Shown here piece by piece: positions 1 through 7,597 of a stretch of 64,000 nucleotides of DNA. The stretch comes from an uncultured Faecalibaculum sp. GTDB lineage: Bacteria > Bacillota_I > Bacilli_A > Erysipelotrichales > Erysipelotrichaceae. Both the position numbers and the translations under genes were made by a program. The stretch's first letter is position 1, and each line of letters begins with the position of its first letter. Where the stretch lies: contig NZ_CAJUPA010000005.1 in NCBI RefSeq assembly GCF_910588395.1, forward strand, positions 1 to 64,000. The letters are read 5' to 3'. The notes under the pieces are model-generated. The model made no database searches. It saw nothing but the letters and a program-made list of their open reading frames with translations, and was not told the origin of the DNA.

Positions 1-2
1 CT

Positions 3-140
3 TTAGGTAAAGGGCTTCTCGCCGATTTCACGCTTCAAACTGTAAAAGACGGGATGGTAACAGAAAAAATCAGTCCGGGCAATCCCGAAGAAACAAAAAC
101 CATCATCCTGTGTCTCCCGAAGCCAGGGACCCGGCTCTGA
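3..140 (+). CDS. C-terminal fragment of an unidentified protein (starts outside window)
   Basis: Frame 3 is open from the window edge to a TGA at 138-140, giving about 45 residues that end in LPKPGTRL. The composition is protein-like (ADFTLQTVKDGMVTEKI), but the piece is too short to place in a family. The mscS ribosome-binding site follows about 30 bases later, so it could be the gene upstream of mscS. It may also be chance open frame. Confidence 0.35.
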   Translation, partial: LGKGLLADFTLQTVKDGMVTEKISPGNPEETKTIILCLPKPGTRL

Positions 141-153
141 AAAACAGACCGCC

Positions 154-176
154 CATGGTACGATATCCGGGAGGTG
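154..176 (+). promoter_or_regulatory. Extended -10 promoter and RBS for mscS
   Basis: TGGTACGAT at 155-163 matches an extended -10 (TGn plus a TATAAT-like hexamer). A weak -35 (CTGAAA) lies about 16 bases upstream. GGGAGGTG at 169-176 sits six bases before the ATG at 183 and decides that start over the in-frame GTG at 174. Confidence 0.5.
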
Positions 177-182
177 ATTGCC

Positions 183-983
183 ATGTCTGCTGACATCAAC
201 TGGGAGAAACTGGGAACCACGCTGTGGCTGCCTGTTCTGGAAATCTGTGCCGGGCTGATTCTGGGGCCCTTTGTGAAGCGGATGATTCTGCGCATGGCCC
301 GCAAGGCCCCCAACAAAGGGGTGCTGACGTTTCTGGCTTCCCTGGTCAATGTGGTGATCATGGGCCTGTCCTTTCTGCTGGCCATGGAACAGCTGGGATT
401 CAAAATGTCCGGCACGCTGAGCCTGCTCTCGGCAGTGGGACTGGGGATGACACTGGCTCTGAAAGACAACATGGCCAATGTGGCCGGAGGGCTGCAGATT
501 CTCCTCACCCGCCCTTTTGCCGTGGGAGACTACATCTCCGTGGGCGGCAATCAGGGGACTGTGTCCGGCATTGAGCTGATGTATACCACCGTGCGGACCA
601 ATGGAAGCAAGGAAGTCATCATTCCCAACTCCCTGCTGGTCAGCGATACGATCGTGAACTGGAGCAGGGATCCGCTTCTGCATCTGACCGTGCATCTGCA
701 TTATCCGCTGCCGGGCAACGTGACCGAAGCCCTTGCCAAAGCCAGCGGCATCGCTGCCGGCTGTCCGCAGAAACTGCCGGAGGAAGAGGTGCAGGTGTGG
801 TGCTCGTCTCTGCACAAAAACCAGGCCAAACTGGCCGTATCTGTTCCCATTCACGGAAAAGATGTGAAACCCGCCAGACGCTGGCTTCTGACAAACCTGG
901 CAGTTCTCACCGACCGAAGAGATCAGGCAGCGCAGCCTGCTGCCGGCACCACACAGGAGGAACAGGATGATCACCAGAGCTAA
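183..983 (+). CDS. mscS: MscS-family small-conductance mechanosensitive channel
   Basis: A 266-aa inner-membrane channel of the MscS family, which opens under membrane tension to release solutes on osmotic downshift. Three hydrophobic segments lie at about 10-30, 43-66 and 76-105. The third is the Gly/Ala-rich pore helix typical of the family (SAVGLGMTLALKDNMANVAGG). It runs into the beta domain, with RPFAVGDYISVGG and later VIIPNSLL. The length fits the small MscS class (E. coli MscS is 286 aa). The C-terminus is hydrophilic and Gln-rich, and its last 17 bases overlap the next gene, so the two are probably co-transcribed. Family assignment is firm; the osmotic role is inferred from the family. 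Confidence 0.9.
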   Translation: MSADINWEKLGTTLWLPVLEICAGLILGPFVKRMILRMARKAPNKGVLTFLASLVNVVIMGLSFLLAMEQLGFKMSGTLSLLSAVGLGMTLALKDNMANVAGGLQILLTRPFAVGDYISVGGNQGTVSGIELMYTTVRTNGSKEVIIPNSLLVSDTIVNWSRDPLLHLTVHLHYPLPGNVTEALAKASGIAAGCPQKLPEEEVQVWCSSLHKNQAKLAVSVPIHGKDVKPARRWLLTNLAVLTDRRDQAAQPAAGTTQEEQDDHQS

Positions 984-1524
984 CATCAAAGGCCATCTTC
1001 ACACCATTAACGTCCACAAAGCCCTTGTCATGCGGCTGTGCTTTCGCTGCGGCCTGTACAGACAGGGGATTCTGCATGATCTTTCCAAATACAGTCCCCT
1101 GGAACTGAAAACCGGATTCCGGTATTACCAGGGAAACCGTTCCCCCATCGACGCGCAGAAAGAGCAGGAAGGCTATTCCTTTTCCTGGCTCCATCACAAG
1201 GGGCGCAATCCCCACCACTGGGAATACTGGCTGGACAACGGACCGCAGGGCGTTCATCCGGTGAAAATGGAACGCCGCTATGTGGCGGAAATGTTCTGCG
1301 ACCGGGTCGCTGCCAGCATGGTGTATCAGAAAGACAAGTACACGGACCGTTCTGCACTGGAATACTACCGGGCCGGCAAAGACCGGATCATGATCCATCC
1401 GGAAACTGCACGGGATCTGGAATATCTGCTGGAATACCTGGCTGACAACGGTCTGGACCTGACGCTGGACTTCATCCGCCGGGTCTATCTGCCGGCAGGA
1501 CTGGAGCAGATGTTGCCACTGTGA
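967..1524 (+). CDS. DUF5662 family protein
   Basis: A 185-aa soluble protein matching my memory of the DUF5662 family, common in gut Bacillota. Conserved-looking His-rich segments are present: an N-terminal HKALVMRLCFRCGL, LHDLSKYSP, and WLHHKGRNPHHWEYW. The HD and HH pairs suggest a metal-binding alpha-helical fold, though no activity is established for the family. It starts 17 bases inside mscS, with AGGAGGAACAGG just before its ATG, so translation is coupled. A strong terminator follows at 1600. Confidence 0.75.
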   Translation: MITRANIKGHLHTINVHKALVMRLCFRCGLYRQGILHDLSKYSPLELKTGFRYYQGNRSPIDAQKEQEGYSFSWLHHKGRNPHHWEYWLDNGPQGVHPVKMERRYVAEMFCDRVAASMVYQKDKYTDRSALEYYRAGKDRIMIHPETARDLEYLLEYLADNGLDLTLDFIRRVYLPAGLEQMLPL

Positions 1525-1599
1525 TGCTGATCTCTGCCTGTTCATATGAAAAAAGAACAGGCATGCATGTGTTGTCCGCTTTGCATGGTCCCGCACCGG

Positions 1600-1652
1600 A
1601 AAGCCGGATCCCCGCAGGAGAACTGTCGTTCCTGCGGACATCCGGCTTTTTC
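1600..1652 (+). terminator. Intrinsic terminator after the mscS operon
   Basis: A two-part stem: AAAGCCGGAT pairs with ATCCGGCTTT and CCGCAGGA with TCCTGCGG, followed by a short T run. A smaller hairpin (TGCCTGTTC/GAACAGGCA, 1535-1563) lies upstream without a T run. On the minus strand the stem has only three Ts, so it is a weaker end for glmS. Confidence 0.85.
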
Positions 1653-1721
1653 GTATCCTGTCTGTCCAAACCGTCAGGTTTCACCGACCTGTGCTGACAG
1701 GGATGTCTGAAAGCTGCAATC

Positions 1722-3533
1722 TTACTCCACGGTTACGCTTTTGGCCAGATTCCGGGGCTTGTCCACATCGCATCCCCGCTTTTCCGCCGCTTCAAAAGCC
1801 AGCCGCTGCAGCAGGATCGTGACCGGAATCACCGCCAGATACGGGTGCACATCCGGGATCCGGATCACGTCCTGAAATCCTTCGGCGTTCTGACTCTGTC
1901 CCGTGATCAGCGTCACATCTGCACCCCGGGCCATAGTTTCCCGAATGTTGGAAATCGTTTTGGCAGCCACCTCCGGCTGCGTTGCCAGAGCAATCACCAC
2001 GGTCCCCTCTTCGATCAGGGCAATCGGTCCGTGTTTCAGCTCACCGGCATAATAGGCATCCGCATGAATGTAGGAAATTTCCTTCAGCTTCAGCGCTCCT
2101 TCCAGCACACTGACATAATCCAGCTGCCGGCCAATGAAGTACGCATCGTGACGGTCTTTCAGCGCCTCTGCCCCATGACTGATCCCGTCCGGAACAGCCT
2201 CCAGCATATCCTGGGCCACCCGGGGCATCCGGGCCAGATCCTGTACCAACCTGCGCCGGTCCGGCACCAGTGCGCCGTACAGGTCCGCCAGCTTCAGCAC
2301 GATGGCTGCCAGAAGCACCAGCTGCGTGGTGTAGGCTTTGGTGCTGGCCACGGCGATTTCCGGACCCGCACAGGTGTACAGTGCGGCGTCCGACTGTCTG
2401 GCCAGACTGGATCCCAGCACATTGGTCACCGACACACAGGGAGCTCCCGCTTTTTTCGCTTCCTTCAGCGCCGCCAGCGTATCCGCAGTTTCTCCGGACT
2501 GAGAAATGAACAGACACAGTGTGTCCGGTCCCAGGGGATAGTCTCCATACCGGAATTCACTGGCCGGAATGCAGAAACAGGGAACCGGGATCCATTTCCG
2601 GAACAGATACTGCGCATACAGTCCTGCATGCCAGGCGGTGCCGCAGGCAATGAAATACACGGCTTTCATGTCGTGCATATCCAGAAAGTCCAGCTCCGGC
2701 ATATTCACATCTTCCTGGAAAATCCGCCCCCGGAGCGTTTCCGAAAGCACATAGGGCTGCTCATGCATTTCCTTTTCCATAAACGTGTCAAAGCCGCCTT
2801 TCTGTGCTGCCTGCACGTCATAGTCCACATGCAGCCATACCGGCTGGACAGGTTTTCCGTCAAAATCATACAAGCGGATCCCATCGGGTTTCAGTACCGC
2901 AATCTGCCGGTCTTCCATCGCCACGATATCCCGGGTGTATGCCAGCAAAGCCGGAATGTCGCTGGCGCAAAGGGAAGCCTGTTCTGTCTGCCCCAGGACC
3001 ATAGGAGAATCCTTCCGGGCAGTATAGACGGTATCCGGAAAATCCGTGCAGACAGCGCACAGGGCAAAGCTTCCATCCAGATACCGGACTGTTTTCCGGA
3101 CAGCCTCCAGCATATCTCCCCTGTAGTAGTAATCCAGCATATGCACGATCACTTCGCTGTCGGTTTCGGAATGAAAATGGTATCCTGCATCCTCCAGAAA
3201 CTCCCGGATCGGCCGGTGGTTTTCAATGATGCCATTGTGCACAATGGCAATGGTTTCCGTCTCATTCACATGAGGATGCGAATTCAGATTGCTTGGGACC
3301 CCGTGGGTCGCCCACCGGGTATGACCAATGCCCGTGGTCTGCGGCCACCGGCCGCCTTCCATGGACGCCGCCAGCGTGGCCAGACGTCCTTTTGCCTTGA
3401 CTGTTGTCAGTCCCTGACCGGACACCAGTGTGACCCCTGCAGAGTCGTACCCCCGGTACTCCAGCTTTTCCAGTCCCTGCATCAGAAAAGGCAGTGCAGG
3501 CGTGCTGCCTGCACAGGCTGTGATTCCACACAT
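1722..3533 (-). CDS. glmS: Glutamine--fructose-6-phosphate aminotransferase
   Basis: A 603-aa enzyme making glucosamine-6-phosphate from fructose-6-phosphate and glutamine, the first step toward UDP-GlcNAc for peptidoglycan and teichoic acids. The N-terminal class II glutaminase begins MCGI with Cys2 as nucleophile, which fixes the start at 3533. Two SIS sugar-isomerase domains follow (CGTAWHAGL, SQSGETADT, then the second repeat), and the protein ends in the conserved DKPRNLAKSVTVE. GGAGG lies seven Us before the ATG but inside a hairpin stem. The gene is preceded by a glmS ribozyme and has its own promoter, so feedback by glucosamine-6-phosphate is expected. Confidence 0.98.
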   Translation of the reverse strand: MCGITACAGSTPALPFLMQGLEKLEYRGYDSAGVTLVSGQGLTTVKAKGRLATLAASMEGGRWPQTTGIGHTRWATHGVPSNLNSHPHVNETETIAIVHNGIIENHRPIREFLEDAGYHFHSETDSEVIVHMLDYYYRGDMLEAVRKTVRYLDGSFALCAVCTDFPDTVYTARKDSPMVLGQTEQASLCASDIPALLAYTRDIVAMEDRQIAVLKPDGIRLYDFDGKPVQPVWLHVDYDVQAAQKGGFDTFMEKEMHEQPYVLSETLRGRIFQEDVNMPELDFLDMHDMKAVYFIACGTAWHAGLYAQYLFRKWIPVPCFCIPASEFRYGDYPLGPDTLCLFISQSGETADTLAALKEAKKAGAPCVSVTNVLGSSLARQSDAALYTCAGPEIAVASTKAYTTQLVLLAAIVLKLADLYGALVPDRRRLVQDLARMPRVAQDMLEAVPDGISHGAEALKDRHDAYFIGRQLDYVSVLEGALKLKEISYIHADAYYAGELKHGPIALIEEGTVVIALATQPEVAAKTISNIRETMARGADVTLITGQSQNAEGFQDVIRIPDVHPYLAVIPVTILLQRLAFEAAEKRGCDVDKPRNLAKSVTVE

Positions 3534-3559
3534 AAAAAAACCTCCATTCTTCATGGAGG
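3534..3559 (-). promoter_or_regulatory. Hairpin with U7 tract burying the glmS Shine-Dalgarno
   Basis: On the minus strand CCTCCAT and ATGGAGG pair around a five-base loop, followed at once by seven Us and the glmS AUG. The 3' arm is the ribosome-binding site itself. The structure could act as an intrinsic terminator, as an SD-masking hairpin, or as both. It lies downstream of the ribozyme core. Confidence 0.6.
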
Positions 3560-3699
3560 GTACCGGCAGCAGGTCTGTTCAGCTCTCGCGAACTGGTTTT
3601 GTCTGCTGCCTCAGGCTGTACCTGCCTCCAGATCATCCGCCGAATCTTTCGATCAATCTGGTCCTCGTCAACTGCGAAGGCAGTCCTGGCGCTTATGCT
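3560..3699 (-). ncRNA. glmS ribozyme (glucosamine-6-phosphate-activated self-cleaving leader)
   Basis: The minus strand upstream of glmS carries the hallmarks of the Bacillus glmS ribozyme. There is an AAGCGCC cleavage region, with G+1 complementary to position 3692. A P2 stem (ACTGC/GCAGT) leads into TTGACGAGGA. P3 (CCAGAT/ATCTGG) encloses ATCGAAAGATTCGGCGGATG, and a P4-like stem pairs GGCAGCAG with CTGCTGCC. Known members cleave when bound to glucosamine-6-phosphate and so shut down glmS. The order relative to glmS and the promoter is as in B. subtilis. Confidence 0.93.
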
Positions 3700-3723
3700 G
3701 TTTCTGACTCCATGAATGGAATC

Positions 3724-3752
3724 ACTATACAGAACTTTAACAGATTTCTCAA
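3724..3752 (-). promoter_or_regulatory. glmS promoter
   Basis: On the minus strand, TTGAGA (3747-3752) and TATAGT (3724-3729) are separated by exactly 17 bases. The start of transcription would fall near 3717, about 25 bases before the ribozyme cleavage site. The -35 overlaps the stop codon of the GntR gene. Confidence 0.8.
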
Positions 3753-4489
3753 TGGCTCTGTCTGGAACTCAGGTCGATCCGGTACCGGTAACGGTCTCCC
3801 CGGAAATAGGAAATGGTGTATTCCACCGGGTCATTGCGCAGGTCGTATCCCGTCCGCTGACGAACCAGCAGCGGCGACCCTTCCGGAATCCCCAGTTTTT
3901 CTGCCACCTGACCGGAAGCCAGATCGGAATACAGCTCATCATGGGACAGTGCCGGCTGACTGCCGGTGATCTGTTCATAGAGACCATACAGTGAGCCGCT
4001 GTATGCATCCCGGTCTTCCGGAAATCCGAGACCGCAGGGAATCCAGGTGCGGAAGAACACAATGGGCTCGCCGTCTGCGGTTCTGATCCGGTCGATCCGC
4101 AGACACTCTTTGCCGGACTCAAACGCTGCCTGCACTTCAACAGGGGGCACTTCCCGCACCACCTGCACAAAAGGCGTGTCAATGGCATGACCCTGCTGTT
4201 CAAATTCCGCCGTCAGACTGATCAGCTGATTCACGTCTTCTTCAATGCCCTTGCGCCAGATCACCTGTGTACCGCGTCCCCGGGAACGCTCCACATAGCC
4301 TTCCTGCTCCAGACTGGATATTGCCTGGCGCACAGTGATCCGGGACACACCATACTGGTTCTGAAACACGATTTCTGCCGGAATCGTCTCATGGCGCGCA
4401 TATACGCCATTTTCGATGTCCTGACGGATGATTTCCTTCAGCTGCATATACAATGGCTGGGCACCCCGCCCGAAATCCAGATTCTTCAT
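3749..4489 (-). CDS. GntR/HutC-family transcriptional regulator (UTRA domain)
   Basis: A 246-aa regulator with an N-terminal winged helix (PLYMQLKEIIRQDIENG, then GVSRITVRQAISSLEQEG) and a C-terminal UTRA ligand domain (about 90-240, ending EYTISYFRGDRYRYRIDL). This is the HutC/NagR subfamily, whose members often bind sugar phosphates, including amino-sugar phosphates. The ATG at 4489 (MKNLDFG) is chosen because it follows AGGAGAAGAGAG; the longer open frame upstream is Ala-rich and not family-like. The position between parB and glmS suggests, but does not prove, control of amino-sugar metabolism. Confidence 0.88.
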   Translation of the reverse strand: MKNLDFGRGAQPLYMQLKEIIRQDIENGVYARHETIPAEIVFQNQYGVSRITVRQAISSLEQEGYVERSRGRGTQVIWRKGIEEDVNQLISLTAEFEQQGHAIDTPFVQVVREVPPVEVQAAFESGKECLRIDRIRTADGEPIVFFRTWIPCGLGFPEDRDAYSGSLYGLYEQITGSQPALSHDELYSDLASGQVAEKLGIPEGSPLLVRQRTGYDLRNDPVEYTISYFRGDRYRYRIDLSSRQSH

Positions 4490-4551
4490 AATTCTCTCTT
4501 CTCCTGAACACGCTCCTTCCTGCAGCAGCAAGGCAGCCGCTGCAGATCCGG

Positions 4552-5430
4552 TCATGCCTCTTTCTCGGTAAGACCCAGAAGCTCCAGGATCCGGGTCAGA
4601 TCTTCATCATTTTCGTAATGGATGCTCACGGACGAACCGCTGATGCGGACTCCTGTCTGAAAGAAACCTTCCAGTTTTCTGGCGGCATCCTTCACAAACA
4701 CATCATCCGCCGGACTGAGTTTCTCCGGCTTTTTCATATTCTCCTGTCTGACCAGCTGCTCCACTTTCCGGACAGACAGACCCTGAGATACAGCTGTTTT
4801 GGCGATTCTGCGCATCTGGTCTTCACTTTTCAAAGACAGCAGCGCCCGTATGTGTCCCATGGACAGTTCCTTGCGGATGGCATACTGCTGCACATCCTCC
4901 GGCAGCCGCAGCAGCCGCAGCGTATTGGCAATGTGCTCCCTGGACTTGCCGATGCGGTGAGCCAGCTGATCCTGCGTATAGTTCAGACTCCTGATCATCT
5001 GCTGATAGGCACGGGCTTCCTCGATGACATTCAGATCTTCCCGCTGAATGTTCTCCAGCAGTGCAACCTCCATCATCTCCTGGTCGCTCATCTCCACAAT
5101 GATCGCCGGAATTTCCCCCAGTCCTGCCATACGGGACGCCCGCAGACGCCGTTCTCCGGCAATCAGGTCGTATCCCTGCACACTTTTCTTCACCAGAACC
5201 GGCGTAAACACACCATGCTGCCGGATGGACTGGGACAGTTCCTCCAGACCCGCCTGATCAAATACTTTCCGGGGCTGATAGGGATTCGGCCGGATCTCGC
5301 TGACGGGTATCTTTGTCTGTTCTCGGACCCGTTCATCCTGCTGACCATTCTGAATATCATCCAGGACCCGGGTCACATCCCCGCTGAAAATGGCCCCCAG
5401 GCCTTTGCCCAGGCCGGTGTTTTTACTCAT
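4552..5430 (-). CDS. parB: Chromosome partitioning protein ParB (Spo0J)
   Basis: A 292-aa ParB that loads at parS sites near the origin and spreads as a CTP-dependent clamp to recruit ParA and SMC. It starts MSKNTGLGKGLGAIF, with the CTP-binding GERRLRAS box at 92-99, a HTH of the ParB type (TQDQLAHRIGKSREHIANTL, about 150-170) and a C-terminal dimer domain. GGAGGAAGAG lies just upstream of the ATG at 5430, which overlaps the parA stop. A perfect parS occurs in this window, inside dnaX. Confidence 0.97.
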   Translation of the reverse strand: MSKNTGLGKGLGAIFSGDVTRVLDDIQNGQQDERVREQTKIPVSEIRPNPYQPRKVFDQAGLEELSQSIRQHGVFTPVLVKKSVQGYDLIAGERRLRASRMAGLGEIPAIIVEMSDQEMMEVALLENIQREDLNVIEEARAYQQMIRSLNYTQDQLAHRIGKSREHIANTLRLLRLPEDVQQYAIRKELSMGHIRALLSLKSEDQMRRIAKTAVSQGLSVRKVEQLVRQENMKKPEKLSPADDVFVKDAARKLEGFFQTGVRISGSSVSIHYENDEDLTRILELLGLTEKEA

Positions 5431-6208
5431 TCTCTTCCTCCTGTCGGGCACGTTCCAGAATCTCCTCTGTCAAAGCCTCGTATTTCTGCGCTCCTGTGCA
5501 CCGGGGATCGTACTGGAAAATGGACAGTCCGCGGCTGGGAGCCTCCGACAGCCGGACATTTCTCGGAATGGAAGTCTGGTACACCAGACGGCCGAAAGTC
5601 TGTCGCACTTCCTGGGCCACCTCCACCGACAGCCTTGTCCGGATGTCATACATCGTCATGAGAATGCCTTCGATCCGCAGACGGGGATTGGACGTATGCT
5701 GCACCAGCCGGATTGTGATCAGCAGCTGGGTGATTCCTTCCAGGGCATAGTATTCGCACTGCACCGGAATGAGCACGGTGTCCGCAGCTGTCAGAGCGTT
5801 GGTGTTCAGAAGCCCCAGGGAAGGAGGACAGTCAATGAGAATATAGTCATAGTCTTCCTTCAGCGGCGCCAGCGCCTGCGCCAGCAGCTGTTCCTTTCCG
5901 GTATCCAGCTTGTCCATTTCCAGGTCCGCCCCGGCCAGGGCCAGATTCGCGGGCAGAATGTCAAAGCCGTTGGCCTCGCTGTGCACCACTGCCTCCTGCA
6001 CCGGAACACCCTCCATGAGAACGGAATACACCGTGGGCTGGTCCTCCGTGGAAAACGCCGACAGTCCCTGGGAAGCATTGCCCTGGGAATCGAAATCCAC
6101 CAGCAGCACTTTTTTGCCCGCGGCAGACAGGCCTGCAGCCAGATTGATGGCTGTGGTGGTTTTTCCCACGCCGCCTTTCTGATTGGAAATCGCCATCACT
6201 TTTGCCAT
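5423..6208 (-). CDS. parA: Chromosome partitioning ATPase ParA (Soj)
   Basis: A 261-aa deviant Walker A ATPase that acts with ParB in origin segregation and, in Bacillus, modulates DnaA. The P-loop KGGVGKT is at 11-17, the switch DFDSQGNASQGL follows at about 38-49, and IDCPPSLG lies near 125. Its N-terminal overlap with rsmG and C-terminal overlap with parB show an rsmG-parA-parB operon. The start is supported by CTGGAGGATGATGC. Confidence 0.97.
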   Translation of the reverse strand: MAKVMAISNQKGGVGKTTTAINLAAGLSAAGKKVLLVDFDSQGNASQGLSAFSTEDQPTVYSVLMEGVPVQEAVVHSEANGFDILPANLALAGADLEMDKLDTGKEQLLAQALAPLKEDYDYILIDCPPSLGLLNTNALTAADTVLIPVQCEYYALEGITQLLITIRLVQHTSNPRLRIEGILMTMYDIRTRLSVEVAQEVRQTFGRLVYQTSIPRNVRLSEAPSRGLSIFQYDPRCTGAQKYEALTEEILERARQEEENE

Positions 6209-6909
6209 GCATCATCCTCCAGAGGGTGTTTCTTGATCTGACCGAAATTGCGGGGATATCTCCGGTCCGAGAGCCCCTGTTTTTCAAAATACAGATTGAC
6301 ACGGTTTCCTGCTTCCAGGGACGTATCCGTTTCCCGGATCAGTTTCAGATGAAGTGCCTTCAGCGCCGGTGCAGCAGCCGCCAGTTCATCCTGCGCCCCG
6401 GGGCCCTTCAGTGCAATGATCAGTCCCCCGGGCCTGGCCAGCGGTGCCGTGAGCTCCAGCAGGATCGACAGCCTGGCTACCGCCCGGCTGCACACCGCAT
6501 CAAAGCAATCCCGGTGGTCCGCCGCAAACTCCTCCGCCCGCTCCGGCACGATTTCCAGTCCCTGAAGCTGCAGAGAATCCTTCACTGCTTCCAGAAACCG
6601 GCAGCGTTTCTTCAGCGGTTCCACCAGTGTGACTTGAATATCCGGCCATGTGATTTTCACAGGAATACCCGGAAATCCCGCACCGGTTCCGATATCCGCC
6701 AGTGTGCGGATATCCATGTCCGCAAAAGGCAGAATGGAATCCAGAAAATGCTTTTCCCAGATCTGAGACGGCTCTGTAATCGCCGTCAGATTCATCTTTT
6801 CATTCCATTCAATCAGCAAATCTGTATATGTACGGAACTGCTGCATCTGGTTATCGCTCAGCTTGATGCCTCTGTCCAGGCAGGCAGTCCGGAATTCCTG
6901 TTCAGTCAT
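6196..6909 (-). CDS. rsmG: 16S rRNA (guanine-527-N7)-methyltransferase RsmG
   Basis: A 237-aa SAM-dependent methyltransferase that modifies G527 of 16S rRNA. The SAM loop DIGTGAGFPGIP is at 72-83. NLTAITEP near the N-terminus and SRAVARL in the middle are family signatures. It heads the parAB operon, the usual arrangement beside bacterial origins. GAGGGAGAATTCGTCA precedes the ATG. Confidence 0.96.
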   Translation of the reverse strand: MTEQEFRTACLDRGIKLSDNQMQQFRTYTDLLIEWNEKMNLTAITEPSQIWEKHFLDSILPFADMDIRTLADIGTGAGFPGIPVKITWPDIQVTLVEPLKKRCRFLEAVKDSLQLQGLEIVPERAEEFAADHRDCFDAVCSRAVARLSILLELTAPLARPGGLIIALKGPGAQDELAAAAPALKALHLKLIRETDTSLEAGNRVNLYFEKQGLSDRRYPRNFGQIKKHPLEDDAWQK

Positions 6910-6938
6910 TGACGAATTCTCCCTCTTCTGTACCCGCC

Positions 6939-6944
6939 ATTATA
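6939..6944 (-). promoter_or_regulatory. -10 element for rsmG-parA-parB
   Basis: TATAAT on the minus strand, about 30 bases before the rsmG ATG. No good -35 was found. It lies within 30 bases of the oppositely directed -10 of the next gene, so the two promoters share this short gap. Confidence 0.6.
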
Positions 6945-6953
6945 TCACATCGG

Positions 6954-6964
6954 TATGATACAAT
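6954..6964 (+). promoter_or_regulatory. Extended -10 placed for a leaderless transcript
   Basis: TGATACAAT (extended -10 with TACAAT at 6959-6964) ends six bases before the ATG at 6971, and no Shine-Dalgarno sequence can be seen. Transcription would begin at or next to the A of the start codon. An overlapping alternative is TATGAT at 6954-6959. Confidence 0.55.
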
Positions 6965-6970
6965 TACGCC

Positions 6971-7597
6971 ATGAAAAGAATGACCAGTCTGCTGGCGGCA
7001 CTGCTGATCGGTGTGATCGCCGGCGCATTTCTGTTCTTCGGCGCCGTGAACCTGAACATTGTACAGTCACAGCCTGAAGTAACCGGCAAAGTGGTGCTGC
7101 GGGAGCTGGAATCTGCCAGCAGCCTGATCACCACCCGCTACAACTACAGCAAAGTCGGAAAGTACGAGAATTCTCTGGAAATCAACGGCTGGAGCATTCC
7201 CCTCACCGACAAATTCTTCATCCTCACCTACGATGGACAGGCACTCCTGGGCTGCGATCTGGACACCGCCCAGGTGGATGTGAACAAATCCGCAAAAACC
7301 ATCACCGTCACGCTGGACCCGGTGAAGATTCTCTCCAGCTCCATTGATGAAAAGAGCATCGAAGTCTACGACGAATCGAAGAACCTGTTCAATCCCATCA
7401 GCGTGAACGACTACAAGGAATTCGCCTCCCGGCAGAAGGAAGCAGTCGAAGAGGAAATCCGCTCCAAACCGGTATTCGAAGAAGCAAAGGAAAACACCGT
7501 GAAAGCCATTACGGAAATCCTCGGACTCACGGACGGCATCCGGGATGTCTACACAGTACAGGTTGAATTCAGAGAAGGCGCAGAAGACAACACATGA
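6971..7597 (+). CDS. DUF4230 domain-containing membrane-anchored protein
   Basis: A 208-aa protein with an N-terminal membrane anchor (about 6-26) and an extracytoplasmic DUF4230-like domain (VVLRELESASSLITTRYNYSKV, a beta-rich middle, and a helical C-terminal third). DUF4230 proteins have no established function. The ATG is read without a visible RBS, probably on a leaderless mRNA. ATGA overlap with the next gene shows a two-gene operon. Confidence 0.75.
   Translation: MKRMTSLLAALLIGVIAGAFLFFGAVNLNIVQSQPEVTGKVVLRELESASSLITTRYNYSKVGKYENSLEINGWSIPLTDKFFILTYDGQALLGCDLDTAQVDVNKSAKTITVTLDPVKILSSSIDEKSIEVYDESKNLFNPISVNDYKEFASRQKEAVEEEIRSKPVFEEAKENTVKAITEILGLTDGIRDVYTVQVEFREGAEDNT

Noticed and set aside
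3..989. Long minus-strand open frame over mscS
   Set aside because: It mirrors the plus-strand MscS gene, which has clear family motifs and an RBS; the translation is low in structure and rich in His/Gln.
1845..3707. 620-residue plus-strand open frame opposite glmS
   Set aside because: Antisense shadow of glmS caused by codon composition; no family resemblance and no RBS.
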